DNA from: Conchocele bisecta
Lineage: Eukaryota > Mollusca > Bivalvia > Lucinida > Thyasiridae
Length of the DNA: 64,000 nt
Direction of reading: 5' to 3'
Assembly: GCA_029237695.1 (NCBI GenBank)
Contig: CM055271.1
Span: 79,371,488-79,435,487, forward strand
Position 1 is the stretch's first letter. Each line of letters opens with the position of its first letter. The notes under the pieces were generated by a model, which saw only the letters and a list, made by a program, of their open reading frames with translations, was not told where the DNA came from and searched no databases. This document shows positions 59,601 through 64,000 of this stretch, piece after piece. A program made the translations under genes and the position numbers.

Positions 59601-60408
59601 ATGCCGTAAAAACACAGGAAAGTGCATTTCCGGATAGCATACTAGCTACACTCTGTGGAGCTCGAAAATAGGACACCCCCCAACCCCGTTCCTCCAATGC
59701 TAGAACCCCCCTGATGTGGTGCCCTGTCACAACACTGGCTACTTCAAGTAGACTTCGACAATCACCAGCAAAGAGTGGAAAATCACGTCCTTGTACAGCC
59801 TACGACCCCAGCCGTTTACGAACATCCATTGCCATATAATTTCCAAAATGCACTGTGAATATACACAACCATAACTATTACAATCATTAAGTGATCCACT
59901 TATAAAACTGTAAAATGTCAATCTCGACAAGCAAGCATCAGCGATGTCAGCCATTTTTTTCTAACTTTGAATGGGAATTCCCAGCAATGTAGGTCATTGG
60001 ACAGTTATTCTAATATTCAAGGTAGTGTTGAACCATATATAAAATAATCATTGGTGGATGATAAAGAATATATAGATGAAATAAAAGTTTGTAAATGATA
60101 ACACATTTTCTTCATTAGTTCACGCATTTGTTTTGCTCTATTTGTTTTCGTGTATTATGTTTATGTCAGTTGTCACGGTTGCACACTTTTTAATCGGCCA
60201 AATTATAACCGTATATAACATATCGGAGGCGAATTATTGTAGCTAAACACATACCTGGTCTTGGGTAGGTACAAATCCAAACGTCATTATCGCGGATTTT
60301 CAAATTATTTATTTCCTCCAATTCTGTGCAGAGATCAAACAAAACCACGCCTCGGTGATGTTTCGGCATCCATGGTGTAAACTGCGTTGGTTCTACGTGA
60401 GAGCTCAT
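32535..60408 (-). CDS. Cytosolic sulfotransferase (SULT family), seven exons, 295 residues
   Basis: Exons 60408-60255, 52529-52400, 50635-50536, 49790-49667, 40295-40201, 35747-35564 and 32635-32535 join with every splice phase matching, and the total (888 nt with stop) is the usual SULT length. The family transfers sulfate from PAPS to hydroxyl or amine substrates in the cytosol. The 5' phosphosulfate loop is TYPRPGTTL (47-55), where the family has TYPKSGTTW. The catalytic His is H112 in VIKSHLHHF. The 3'-phosphate site has R134 and S142 in VVRNPNACALSYY at normal spacing. NVLFLRYEQL and IRKIADFIGKTLPEE are typical. The late loop is INNGSIEGWR instead of RKGxxGDWK, and the KTVE-type dimer motif is absent. 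PAPS affinity may therefore be changed, or the substrate class unusual. The gene reading is strong; the activity is not established. Confidence 0.9.
32638..35188. mobile_element. 2.55-kb foldback element with long diverged inverted arms
   Basis: Ends GTAGCCAATTTCACCAAAAT and, inverted, ATTTTGGTGAAATCGGCTAC. The arms (about 32640-33365 and 34490-35188) are inverted and roughly four-fifths identical; about 1.1 kb of loop lies between. Both arms carry CACCCACAAGATGGCGGACG followed by GTAAAA, and further inside a GGCAAATTTCGGCGTCTG-like block. No transposase is seen. A short relative is at 39176-39493. It fills most of the last sulfotransferase intron. Confidence 0.85.
32845..32882 (+). promoter_or_regulatory. 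YY1-like ATGGCGGAC motif with donor-like GTAAGT (left arm)
   Basis: ACAAGATGGCGGACGG matches the YY1-type AAGATGGCGG motif found at many metazoan initiator regions and could read MADGKKREG before GGGTAAGTGC. A mirrored copy is on the minus strand near 35015-34980. Promoter activity is inferred only. Confidence 0.4.
35202..35331. mobile_element. Palindromic MITE, ACAGTGGAACCTC ends
   Basis: Opens ACAGTGGAACCTCGCTAACC GGACACC and closes GTCCGGTTTAGAGAGGTTCC ACTGT. This family is the most abundant in the window. Confidence 0.8.
35564..35747 (-). CDS. Sulfotransferase exon 6
   Basis: Acceptor TTTAAAAG, donor CAATG|GTTTG. Codes DKKNHIRKIADFIGKTLPEE then DINKIDEHTDISSMRGNAAL and KKYGGFINN. IRKIADFIGK and IxEHTxxxSM are typical of the family. 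The phase (one base left) matches exon 7. Confidence 0.9.
36337..36616. mobile_element. Two to three copies of the CAGTGGAACCTC MITE in a row
   Basis: Fragments AGTGGAACCTCTCTAAACCG (36339), AGTGAAACCTCTCTAAACCG (36491) and repeated GTCCGGTTTAGAGAG blocks around a short palindromic core. The last copy closes GAGAGGTCTCACTGTA. Confidence 0.75.
37025..37349. mobile_element. MITE with AGTAGGTTAGTGCC hairpin and TATCCCGTCAACAC motif (copy 1)
   Basis: A stem of about 50 bp per side (AGTAGGTTAGTGCC ... GGCACTAACCTACT) with TATCTGGC/GCCAGATA inside. It is followed by TTTATCCCGTCAACACC and, inverted at the end, GTGTTGACGGGATAAA. Other copies are at 38211-38475, 38546-38802 and, reversed, 61713-62024. 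Confidence 0.8.
37527..38028. other. Assembly gap (about 500 N)
   Basis: Unknown bases. The left flank ends GGAGAGGTTTCACTGT and the right begins GAGGTTTCACTGT, both from the palindromic MITE family, so the gap is probably a repeat-induced break. It lies in intron 5 of the sulfotransferase gene. Confidence 0.95.
38211..38802. mobile_element. AGTAGGTTAGTGCC hairpin MITE, copies 2 and 3
   Basis: Copy 2 is at 38211-38475 and copy 3 at 38546-38802. Both have the hairpin and the CACGGCACCGTGTT-type 3' part. Copy 2 ends with a changed TGTCGACGGAATAA. Confidence 0.75.
39176..39493. mobile_element. Short MITE related to the 2.55-kb foldback element
   Basis: Ends GTAGCAGATTTCACCAAAAT and ATTTTGGTGAAATCGGCTAC. 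The inner arms share CTCCCTCAAAGTTTACT and AAACTTTGAGGGA with the large element. It has the length of a deletion derivative. Confidence 0.8.
39741..40155. mobile_element. MITE with AAGGTGTATGATCACGTGGT ends (copy 1)
   Basis: Inverted ends with an ACAACAACAACAA / TTGTTGTTGTTGT run, then GATGAAATATGGCG / CGCCATATTTCATC and a central palindrome around CGATTCTTTGC. It ends about 45 bp before the exon 5 donor of the sulfotransferase gene. Other copies are at 51137-51421 and 56371-56766. Confidence 0.85.
40201..40295 (-). CDS. Sulfotransferase exon 5
   Basis: Acceptor TTTCAG, donor GTACAG|GTAACA. Codes CPWWLHVLQYWEHRHDDNVL then FLRYEQLVQ, matching the family W-x-H-V ... W ... NVLFLxYEDL segment. 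Glu-Gln replaces Glu-Asp. Confidence 0.9.
40565..40785. mobile_element. MITE with GGGGGCCGTTTCACTAAAC ends (copy 1)
   Basis: Perfect terminal inverted repeat of over 20 bp, with inner AAGTGCAAACTTATGATAGT and its partner. Copies 2 and 3 are at 56848-57095 and 58498-58797. Confidence 0.85.
41480..42945. repeat. 38-bp satellite array, about 38 units
   Basis: Unit GATGGCCGACTGATCAAGTG CTAAACTAGTCCTGGTGC, with many one-base variants and some irregular units between 41840 and 42100. It lies in intron 4 of the sulfotransferase gene and has no stable reading frame. Confidence 0.92.
43304..43956. mobile_element. TIR element GGTACATGCCCACTCAGTAG with overlapping partial copy
   Basis: The full copy 43304-43806 has TTAAAGGTACTTGCCCACTC and inverted GAGTGGGTATGTACCTTTAA ends. 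A 3'-part duplicate continues to 43956 with the same end. An inverted full copy lies at 44814-45315. Confidence 0.8.
43960..44800. repeat. Diverged tandem units with TTTGACCTTGA motif
   Basis: Three units near 44090, 44350 and 44510 share CAAANTNATTTGACCTTGA, a GGGCAnnnnGG motif and ATGAT(G/A)ATAAA. A related unit is at 43150-43300. Short frames within are not conserved genes. Confidence 0.6.
44814..45315 (-). mobile_element. TIR element GGTACATGCCCACTCAGTAG, inverted copy
   Basis: Inverse orientation relative to 43304-43806. It includes TATCAGGGTATTTTCATG and TGTCTCTGACATAAAGAACA and closes GAGTGGGCATGTACCTTTAA. Confidence 0.8.
45330..46000. repeat. Bivalve-type repeat with three 155-bp units
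   Basis: An inverted fragment of the 3411-4020 repeat (TATGCATGTGTTAAGTTTCA, AAAGGGAGATAACT) is followed by GGAGATAATC at 45521, 45677 and 45832. The end is CACTATCGTGGTGGGGCATAC. Confidence 0.7.
46677..46775 (+). mobile_element. tRNA-derived SINE head (copy 1)
   Basis: A-box TTTGCTCAGTAGGTAGAGC and B-box GGTTCGATTCC are at proper spacing, with D-stem GCTC/GAGC, T-stem CCCGG/CCGGG, and anticodon loop GTGGTAA (Thr-like GGT). The acceptor stem does not pair, so it is not a functional tRNA. It is followed by GCATCTTTCTCACCCTATGA. Confidence 0.7.
46776..47125. repeat. Imperfect inverted repeat next to the SINE
   Basis: The left arm (46780-46915) has CAACGTAGTTGCGGGAAGTA, CGTACCGTGAGTTATGGTGC and ACTGTTAATTGCGACATA. 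The right arm (46988-47125) is its inverse, CACAATTAACAGCT to TTGCCGCAACTACTCCCAAC. Confidence 0.75.
47372..47470 (+). mobile_element. tRNA-derived SINE head (copy 2, diverged)
   Basis: TTAGCTTGCTCGGTAGAGCC and GGTTTGATTCCGGGCC, followed by GCATCTTTCTCACTCTGTGA. It is the same family as 46677 but both boxes are mutated. Confidence 0.65.
47757..48091. mobile_element. MITE CAGGGGCGGCGGAAGC with 5-bp TGTTG duplication
   Basis: Ends CAGGGGCGGCGGAAGC and GCTTCCGCCGCCCCTG, flanked on both sides by TGTTG. The interior has poly-G/C runs (GGGGGGGCGTAGCCCCCCC) forming strong hairpins. Confidence 0.85.
48541..48705. mobile_element. Palindromic MITE of about 160 bp
   Basis: TATTCATATTTTCGCAACGA ... inverse near 48680. 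The centre is ATGTCCATACGAATTATGGACAT. Confidence 0.8.
49010..49165. mobile_element. Fragment of the 57835-58310 TIR element
   Basis: Shares AACGTCCATTCAGCGCATTG, ATATCCCAGTACATTAC and TTGTTGATTCGTTAAAGT with the element at 57835. Confidence 0.65.
49667..49790 (-). CDS. Sulfotransferase exon 4 (3'-phosphate binding)
   Basis: Acceptor TTTATTAG, donor AAAG|GTACGT. Codes IVYVVRNPNACALSYYKLFR then WYESCQAESLRDYMELFLND. Arg and Ser of the RNPxxxxxS motif are kept. A palindromic MITE begins about 5 bp upstream of the acceptor. Confidence 0.92.
49797..49950. mobile_element. Palindromic MITE beside the exon 4 acceptor
   Basis: GATCTCAAACTAGTTCCCAT ... ATGGGAACTCGTTTGAGATT, with inner TTTATGCACCGAGCCTCTGG / GAGATGCATAAACTTGC. 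It starts about 5 bp upstream (in transcript sense) of the acceptor AG at 49792-49791. Confidence 0.8.
50363..50445. mobile_element. Fragment of TTAACCCTTT MITE
   Basis: TTAACCCTTTGAACCGAAAG followed by CCAGATGAGCCGGCTCGTAA. It has the 5' part only, compared with 55705-55952. Confidence 0.7.
50536..50635 (-). CDS. Sulfotransferase exon 3 (catalytic His)
   Basis: Acceptor CCGTTTAG, donor GGAAAG|GTAGG. Codes VKQVRALASPRVIKSHLHHF then LLPGELRLGSGK. SPRVIKSH matches the family SPRxIKTH segment with the catalytic His. Confidence 0.9.
51137..51421. mobile_element. MITE AAGGTGTATGATCACGTGGT (copy 2)
   Basis: Ends AAGGTGCATGATCACGTGGT and ACCACGTGATCATACACCTT with the ACAACAACAA run. It is shorter than copy 1 because the central palindrome is deleted. 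Confidence 0.85.
51430..51965. mobile_element. Inverted-repeat element with GGTCGGACACGACCTCGTAT
   Basis: The left arm 51520-51615 (GGCTTTCATCGGTATAACTC, TTGGTCGGACACGACCTCGT) is inverted at 51870-51965. A further direct partial is at 51755. A perfect-looking stem TCGACCCTAT ... ATAGGGTCGA lies at 51458-51520. Confidence 0.75.
52400..52529 (-). CDS. Sulfotransferase exon 2
   Basis: Acceptor GCTACCCAG, donor CTTGG|GTACC. Completes PGTTL and continues TQEIVYLIQTRNFQTARHV then LDERSPYIDVV. TQEIV follows the PAPS loop exactly as in known family members. Confidence 0.9.
52541..52795. repeat. TAA and GAATGAAT microsatellites
   Basis: (ATA)n then (TGAA)n runs start about 12 bp upstream (in transcript sense) of the exon 2 acceptor of the sulfotransferase gene. 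Confidence 0.9.
53150..53420. repeat. 42-bp tandem repeat, six units, closed by a palindrome
   Basis: ACATGCTTTGACAGCACTTT and AATAATTTACA recur every 39-42 bp. The array ends with TTTCAGAATCATTTCCATTG followed by its inverse, then TGCTGTCAAA. Confidence 0.85.
54186..54664. mobile_element. CAGTGGAACCTC MITE interrupted by a second MITE
   Basis: The outer element begins CAGTGAAACC at 54189 and resumes AGGTCCCCGGGGTGTC at 54463. The inner element (54200-54461) has ends CTGTCCGTTCCACGTTTTGC and GCAAAACGTGGAACAGACAG, flanked by TA on each side. A neighbouring outer copy ends at 54664. Confidence 0.75.
54910..55390. mobile_element. Four short CAGTGGAACCTC palindromic MITEs in series
   Basis: At 54912-54984, 55058-55132, 55186-55254 and 55310-55383. 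Each is about 75 bp: AACCTCTCTAAACCGGACAC CCTGGGAGGTCCCCAGGGTG and inverse. The two spacers following copies 2 and 3 are near-identical (CCGGTGTATGATCACCGAAA), so a 130-bp unit was duplicated. Confidence 0.85.
55705..55952. mobile_element. MITE TTAACCCTTTCAACACC, full copy
   Basis: TIR TTAACCCTTTCAA / TGAAATGGTTAA. The internal palindrome is GAGCCGGCTCGTGACGAGCC GTCTCATC. 248 bp. The other full copy is 61466-61713. Confidence 0.85.
56371..56766. mobile_element. MITE AAGGTGTATGATCACGTGGT (copy 3)
   Basis: GATTGATCACGAGGTTACAA ... GCACATGATCATACACCTT with the central CGATTTCCGTGTCGGAAATCG palindrome. Confidence 0.8.
56848..57095. mobile_element. MITE GGCCGTTTCACTAAAC (copy 2)
   Basis: CCCGTTTTAATAAACTTCGT ... 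ACGGAATTTAGTGAAACGG. The centre is a TGCATATGCAGCC palindrome with duplicated ATTTACATTTATTGAGCAT arms. Confidence 0.8.
57835..58310. mobile_element. TIR element with GGAAACGCCCATTCAACG arms
   Basis: The left arm (TAATATTTACACTGTCCTTA, CAACGTATTGCG) is inverted at the right (CGCAATACGTCGAAAGGGCG, GGTGTAATATT). Inner arms share CCACGTGACG / CGTCACGTGG and the middle has ATTTTGAAACTATCAGAG. It is non-coding. Confidence 0.75.
58498..58797. mobile_element. MITE GGCCGTTTCACTAAAC (copy 3) carrying half of another MITE
   Basis: GGAGCCGTTTCACTAAACTT ... CGTACGAAGTTTAGTAACAC. At 58562-58624 it contains one end of the inner MITE of 54200-54461 (TTCGTCGGCAGAAAAACGTA, CAGACAGTA). Confidence 0.7.
58811..60254. 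other. Intron 1 remainder, low repeat recognition
   Basis: A fragment CAGGGGCGGATCTAGAGGGG GG at 59489 looks like the end of a common GC-rich repeat. No other exon was recognised. Confidence 0.5.
60255..60408 (-). CDS. Sulfotransferase exon 1
   Basis: Start MSSHVEPTQFTPWMPKHHRG, then EEINNLKIRDNDVWICTYPR. The donor CCAG|GTATGT at 60254 leaves one base. DVWICTYP is the strand before the PAPS loop, so the short N-terminus is normal for the family. Confidence 0.85.
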
Positions 60409-61465
60409 CTCGGCTTACCACTATGATCAAGTGTATGGCACAAATGGTTATTCTACTTATCAATCAAACGTATCAGTGATTACTACGGTAGCTTAAAGGC
60501 ACTGAGTCTCACATATGTCTAGAATGTGACGAAACGTATGTAAGGATATGGCGTGTTCCTAAGGCTTCATGTCGGTGTGACAAATGTGTTGGTACATAAT
60601 GATTGTTGTAGCTGGTTGAAAGCCGATACTTTGTTTACAGTGTCATCCATGTAATATGTAAGGCCGTCTGTTGGGGATGGAGAGGGAGTACCAATTGCGC
60701 GCTTAGCGATATACACTCAGGTTGGGCTGGTTGTAAGGTTGGACCCAAGCTGGGTCGCCTTGGGGTGCCGTTTGTAGTCTATGCACGGGTGCCAAACCGG
60801 GACTATGTGGTGTAGGCTAATTCCACTATGCGATCTGTTGCGTGCCGATAAGGTATGCTTGCGTAGCACTAGACCAGACGGTTCGACTGAGTGGTAACAA
60901 TATACACTTTGTGTGAGAAATAAGGAAATTATCAGATCTTTCCATGTAAAAACTGGGTTAAAATCTAAAACCGATCAAATGTTAGAGGGGGCGTGCGCAG
61001 GACACGCCGCCGCCTGGATCGGCACCTGCATTTCATGGCAGAAACAACACAGATGTTTCACAGATTTTCCTTGTAATTGTACAGCGAAACTGCAAAAGTG
61101 TGCCAAGCCAAATTATCCCACATGCTTATCACAGTTTCTGAAATACTGTACTTCAATATAACGCACATTTTTGGGAATGTGATACAATAAAATAGAGCGA
61201 CTGATTGAAAATGCCATTTACTGTGTATGAAGCGAATGACCACCTTTTGGATATCTAAGACATCATCTGAGACAGTCACTTTAAAAGGGGCACGCGCAAA
61301 TACGTGACAGTGTATATCTCGTTTCCACGACATACCATCCCGTTACTAATGTACCACGAGGTAACATCTCGTTCAGGTTCGCAGGAAATAACATCTCCGT
61401 TCGAACAACGTAATCAGCCAATCCAATACAGATATGTATCCCGCCAACACAGTGCGTATGTGCCA
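60409..61465. other. Upstream of the sulfotransferase start; no gene seen
   Basis: Presumably holds the 5' UTR and promoter on the minus strand. I cannot name a TATA or initiator with confidence. Confidence 0.5.
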
Positions 61466-61713
61466 TTATCCCTTTGAACCCGAAAGGCCGCTATATCGGT
61501 TCATGCAAACAGTGCAGATCCAGATGAGCCGGCTCGTAACGAGCCGTCTCATCAGGATCTGCACTGTTTGAAAGTAATTTTCATATTTTTGAGAACAACA
61601 AATACCCCCTATTTATAAATGGAATAGTCTGAAAATCATTTTGCGACGATTGGATTGGTTGTAACATTAACATATCGCAGCCCATTCCAGTTACTTAGGG
61701 GTGAAAGGGTTAA
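61466..61713. mobile_element. MITE TTAACCCTTTCAACACC, second full copy
   Basis: Begins TTATCCCTTTGAACCCGAAA and ends GGGGTGAAAGGGTTAA, with the same GAGCCGGCTCGTAACGAGCC core. Confidence 0.85.
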
Positions 61714-62024
61714 ACACGGTGCCGTGAAGCATTTTTGATATCCTGTCAATACGACATAATCACTGCGTCGATTTTCCGATTTTGCGGATTCGGCTGGGTT
61801 TTTTTTGCATTTTAAAGCTATTTGTAGGTGTTGACGGGATAAATAGAATAGTATGGCAATGCTTAGGAAACGGGATGGGCGAGGCTCTGCCATCCCATTT
61901 CCTAAGCCTTGCCAGATATGCTTTCCCATTCATGGCAATAACCTACGCAGAGCATCGCCCATCGCCTTTCCTAAGCCTTGCCAGATATGTTTTCCCATTC
62001 ACGACACTAACCTACTATTCTCTA
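61714..62024 (-). mobile_element. AGTAGGTTAGTGCC hairpin MITE, reverse copy
   Basis: ACACGGTGCCGTGAAGCATT, GGTGTTGACGGGATAAATAG, then a degenerate hairpin with GCCTTGCCAGATATG twice and a final GACACTAACCTACTATTCT. Confidence 0.75.
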
Positions 62025-62193
62025 TTTCTCCACCACCTTGAATGCCAATGATGCTACCGTTTGATTGGTTGACTATGTCGTGGGAACAAGATGACTGACT
62101 CCTTCGAAACAAGATGATATATCATGGGAATATAAATATAAATAAAAAATCGTATGGAAAATATATTTTTTAAGTCCATATTTTGTGATTATT

Positions 62194-62516
62194 ACGGAGC
62201 CCCGCAGGGGACATGGATTGTTTTAATATTAATTCGTTCCCACGAAATAACAATTCGTTCCCTGAATTTAGCAATTCGCTCCCTCGAATTAACAATTCGT
62301 TCCCACGATATAGCTATTGGTTCCCACGAATTAACAATTCGTTTCCGTGGGAACGTATTGTTATTTCGTGGGAACGAATTTTTAAATTGAGGGAAAGAAT
62401 TGTTAATTCGTAGGAACAAATTGTTAATTCGTGGGAACGAATTGTTAATTCGTAGGAACGAATTGTTCCCACGAATTAAGAAAAAAAAGAATTATACGTC
62501 CCCTGCGGGACTCCGT
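62194..62516. mobile_element. Foldback element with AATTCGTTCCCACG minisatellite core
   Basis: Ends ACGGAGCCCCGCAGGGGAC and GTCCCCTGCGGGACTCCGT. Between them are ten or more units of TTCGTTCCCACGAATTAACAA; the first half is in one orientation and the second half inverted, so the whole can fold on itself. Confidence 0.85.
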
Positions 62517-63303
62517 AGATTATTGATACGATCAGTAGGCGATCGACTCAGAGAACGAGAATGAGGCGTGTTTGATTGATCTATGCTGGAGTACTCTATC
62601 TGAGCTGGAGAACTAAGCCGAGCTACAACTGTAGTCTCGTGATCACGAATGTGGCTGTGACTGAAGAAAAGGGGCTCATGAAATTTGCGAGCAGTGTAAA
62701 TTGAGACCAGACAGTGCGTCCGGATCAGGATCTGTATTGATCGCCATTCAGTCTGTGAAACACCTACATGTAGCCTGCCTCCAACAAACGCTGCATGTTA
62801 ATATATACTCTATATAATATAGATCCTTAACACGCCGCATTGTGCGCAAATATCTGGATCAGGACCGGTGAGAAATCCCATAAGCCTCATTTATACAATC
62901 ATAGTCACAAATGTCAGCCAGTGGTCAGACCGTGAGGTTGAATAATACTCATTGCCCTTGTATCCCACCATATTTCAGACACGCCATGCGATTTTGTAAC
63001 TTCTCACAACTTCGTTATTTCATGAAATACATTTACAAAACTTAAACATGTTTTCCATAAATGAATTCACAGTACATATTCTACATGTACTCTGACATTT
63101 GTGTCAACTTCGGAAGTCATTTACGGAAATTATCTCATTTTCTGAAAATATATTTCATGAAATATCGCAGATGTCCGTAGGTACAAACTCACATGGCGTG
63201 TCTCATTTACTATACATCTGGTACATATTTTTGCACTATTCATCATCACGATTCCCGTGACTGGTCCCGTGACTGGTCAGCATTCGCTACTTCCATCGAT
63301 AAT

Positions 63304-63803
63304 NNNNNNNNNNNNNNNNNNNNNNNNNNNNNNNNNNNNNNNNNNNNNNNNNNNNNNNNNNNNNNNNNNNNNNNNNNNNNNNNNNNNNNNNNNNNNNNNN
63401 NNNNNNNNNNNNNNNNNNNNNNNNNNNNNNNNNNNNNNNNNNNNNNNNNNNNNNNNNNNNNNNNNNNNNNNNNNNNNNNNNNNNNNNNNNNNNNNNNNNN
63501 NNNNNNNNNNNNNNNNNNNNNNNNNNNNNNNNNNNNNNNNNNNNNNNNNNNNNNNNNNNNNNNNNNNNNNNNNNNNNNNNNNNNNNNNNNNNNNNNNNNN
63601 NNNNNNNNNNNNNNNNNNNNNNNNNNNNNNNNNNNNNNNNNNNNNNNNNNNNNNNNNNNNNNNNNNNNNNNNNNNNNNNNNNNNNNNNNNNNNNNNNNNN
63701 NNNNNNNNNNNNNNNNNNNNNNNNNNNNNNNNNNNNNNNNNNNNNNNNNNNNNNNNNNNNNNNNNNNNNNNNNNNNNNNNNNNNNNNNNNNNNNNNNNNN
63801 NNN
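63304..63803. other. Assembly gap (500 N)
   Basis: Both flanks contain TTCCATCGATAAT, and the right flank is a 39-bp satellite. Confidence 0.95.
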
Positions 63804-63810
63804 TTCCATC

Positions 63811-64000
63811 GATAATGACTTAGCAACCAGTGTAGACCCACTCTACCCGGATAATGACTTAGAAACCAGTGTAGACCCACTCTACCGGGATAATGACTTA
63901 GCAATCAGTGTAGACACACTCTACCGGGATAACGACTTAGCAACCAGTATAGACCCACTCTATCGGGATAATGACTTAGCAACCAGTGTAGACACACTCT
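63811..64000. repeat. 39-bp satellite reaching the window end
   Basis: Unit GATAATGACTTAGCAACCAG TGTAGACCCACTCTACCGG, about five copies with few changes. The array continues beyond the window and probably into the gap. Confidence 0.9.

Noticed and set aside
63811..64000. CRISPR-like 39-bp repeats at the end
   Set aside because: The units are head-to-tail without spacers.

Overview
The window is nuclear DNA from a eukaryote, most likely a marine bivalve mollusc. It is AT-rich, its genes are split into small exons with GT-AG introns, and it is packed with terminal-inverted-repeat (TIR) elements, minisatellites and decayed retroelements. The repeat styles (paired CTCACCTG / CAGGTGAG ends, TGACCTTGACC-type repeats, Zn-knuckle/RNase H non-LTR elements, a DIRS-like reverse transcriptase) are ones I associate from memory with bivalve genomes; the species is not determined. 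There is no operon logic, no CRISPR and no prokaryotic signal. Two assembly gaps of about 500 N (37527-38028, 63304-63803) sit inside repeats.

Layout. 585-9557 (minus): a multi-exon gene for a tyrosine-recombinase-like protein (zinc finger, YR catalytic domain, Myb/SANT-like C-terminus). Its 4.7 kb intron holds satellites and a retroelement insertion flanked by a target-site duplication. 9.9-12.5 kb: a 180-bp repeat with a 9-bp minisatellite, a fragment of a non-LTR 5' leader and a dead DIRS-like RT. 12435-13392 (minus): an exon coding for acidic 20-residue repeats. 13.4-17.5 kb: unannotated DNA with one TIR element. 17571-27977 (plus): three head-to-tail copies of one I/Nimb-like non-LTR retrotransposon, all starting at the same 5' base and best read as nested insertions. 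The middle copy is itself interrupted by an RNase H-only dimeric element that also occurs at 4403-6194. 27978-28604 (minus): a second acidic-repeat exon, cut by the retroelement block. 28.6-32.5 kb: intergenic, with a TIR element and an AT tract.

32535-60408 (minus): one complete cytosolic sulfotransferase gene. Seven exons with matching splice phases give 295 residues. Its introns are full of MITEs and foldback elements, a 38-bp satellite of 1.45 kb and a tRNA-derived SINE. 60.4-64 kb: upstream DNA with MITEs, a foldback element and a 39-bp satellite reaching the window end.

Neither host gene is contained in a single open reading frame: both were rebuilt by joining short exons across introns. 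The most notable points are the intact but active-site-divergent sulfotransferase whose last 3' splice site lies directly against a foldback transposon end, the zinc finger-recombinase-SANT gene, and the mobile RNase H-only dimer with two independent target-site duplications.
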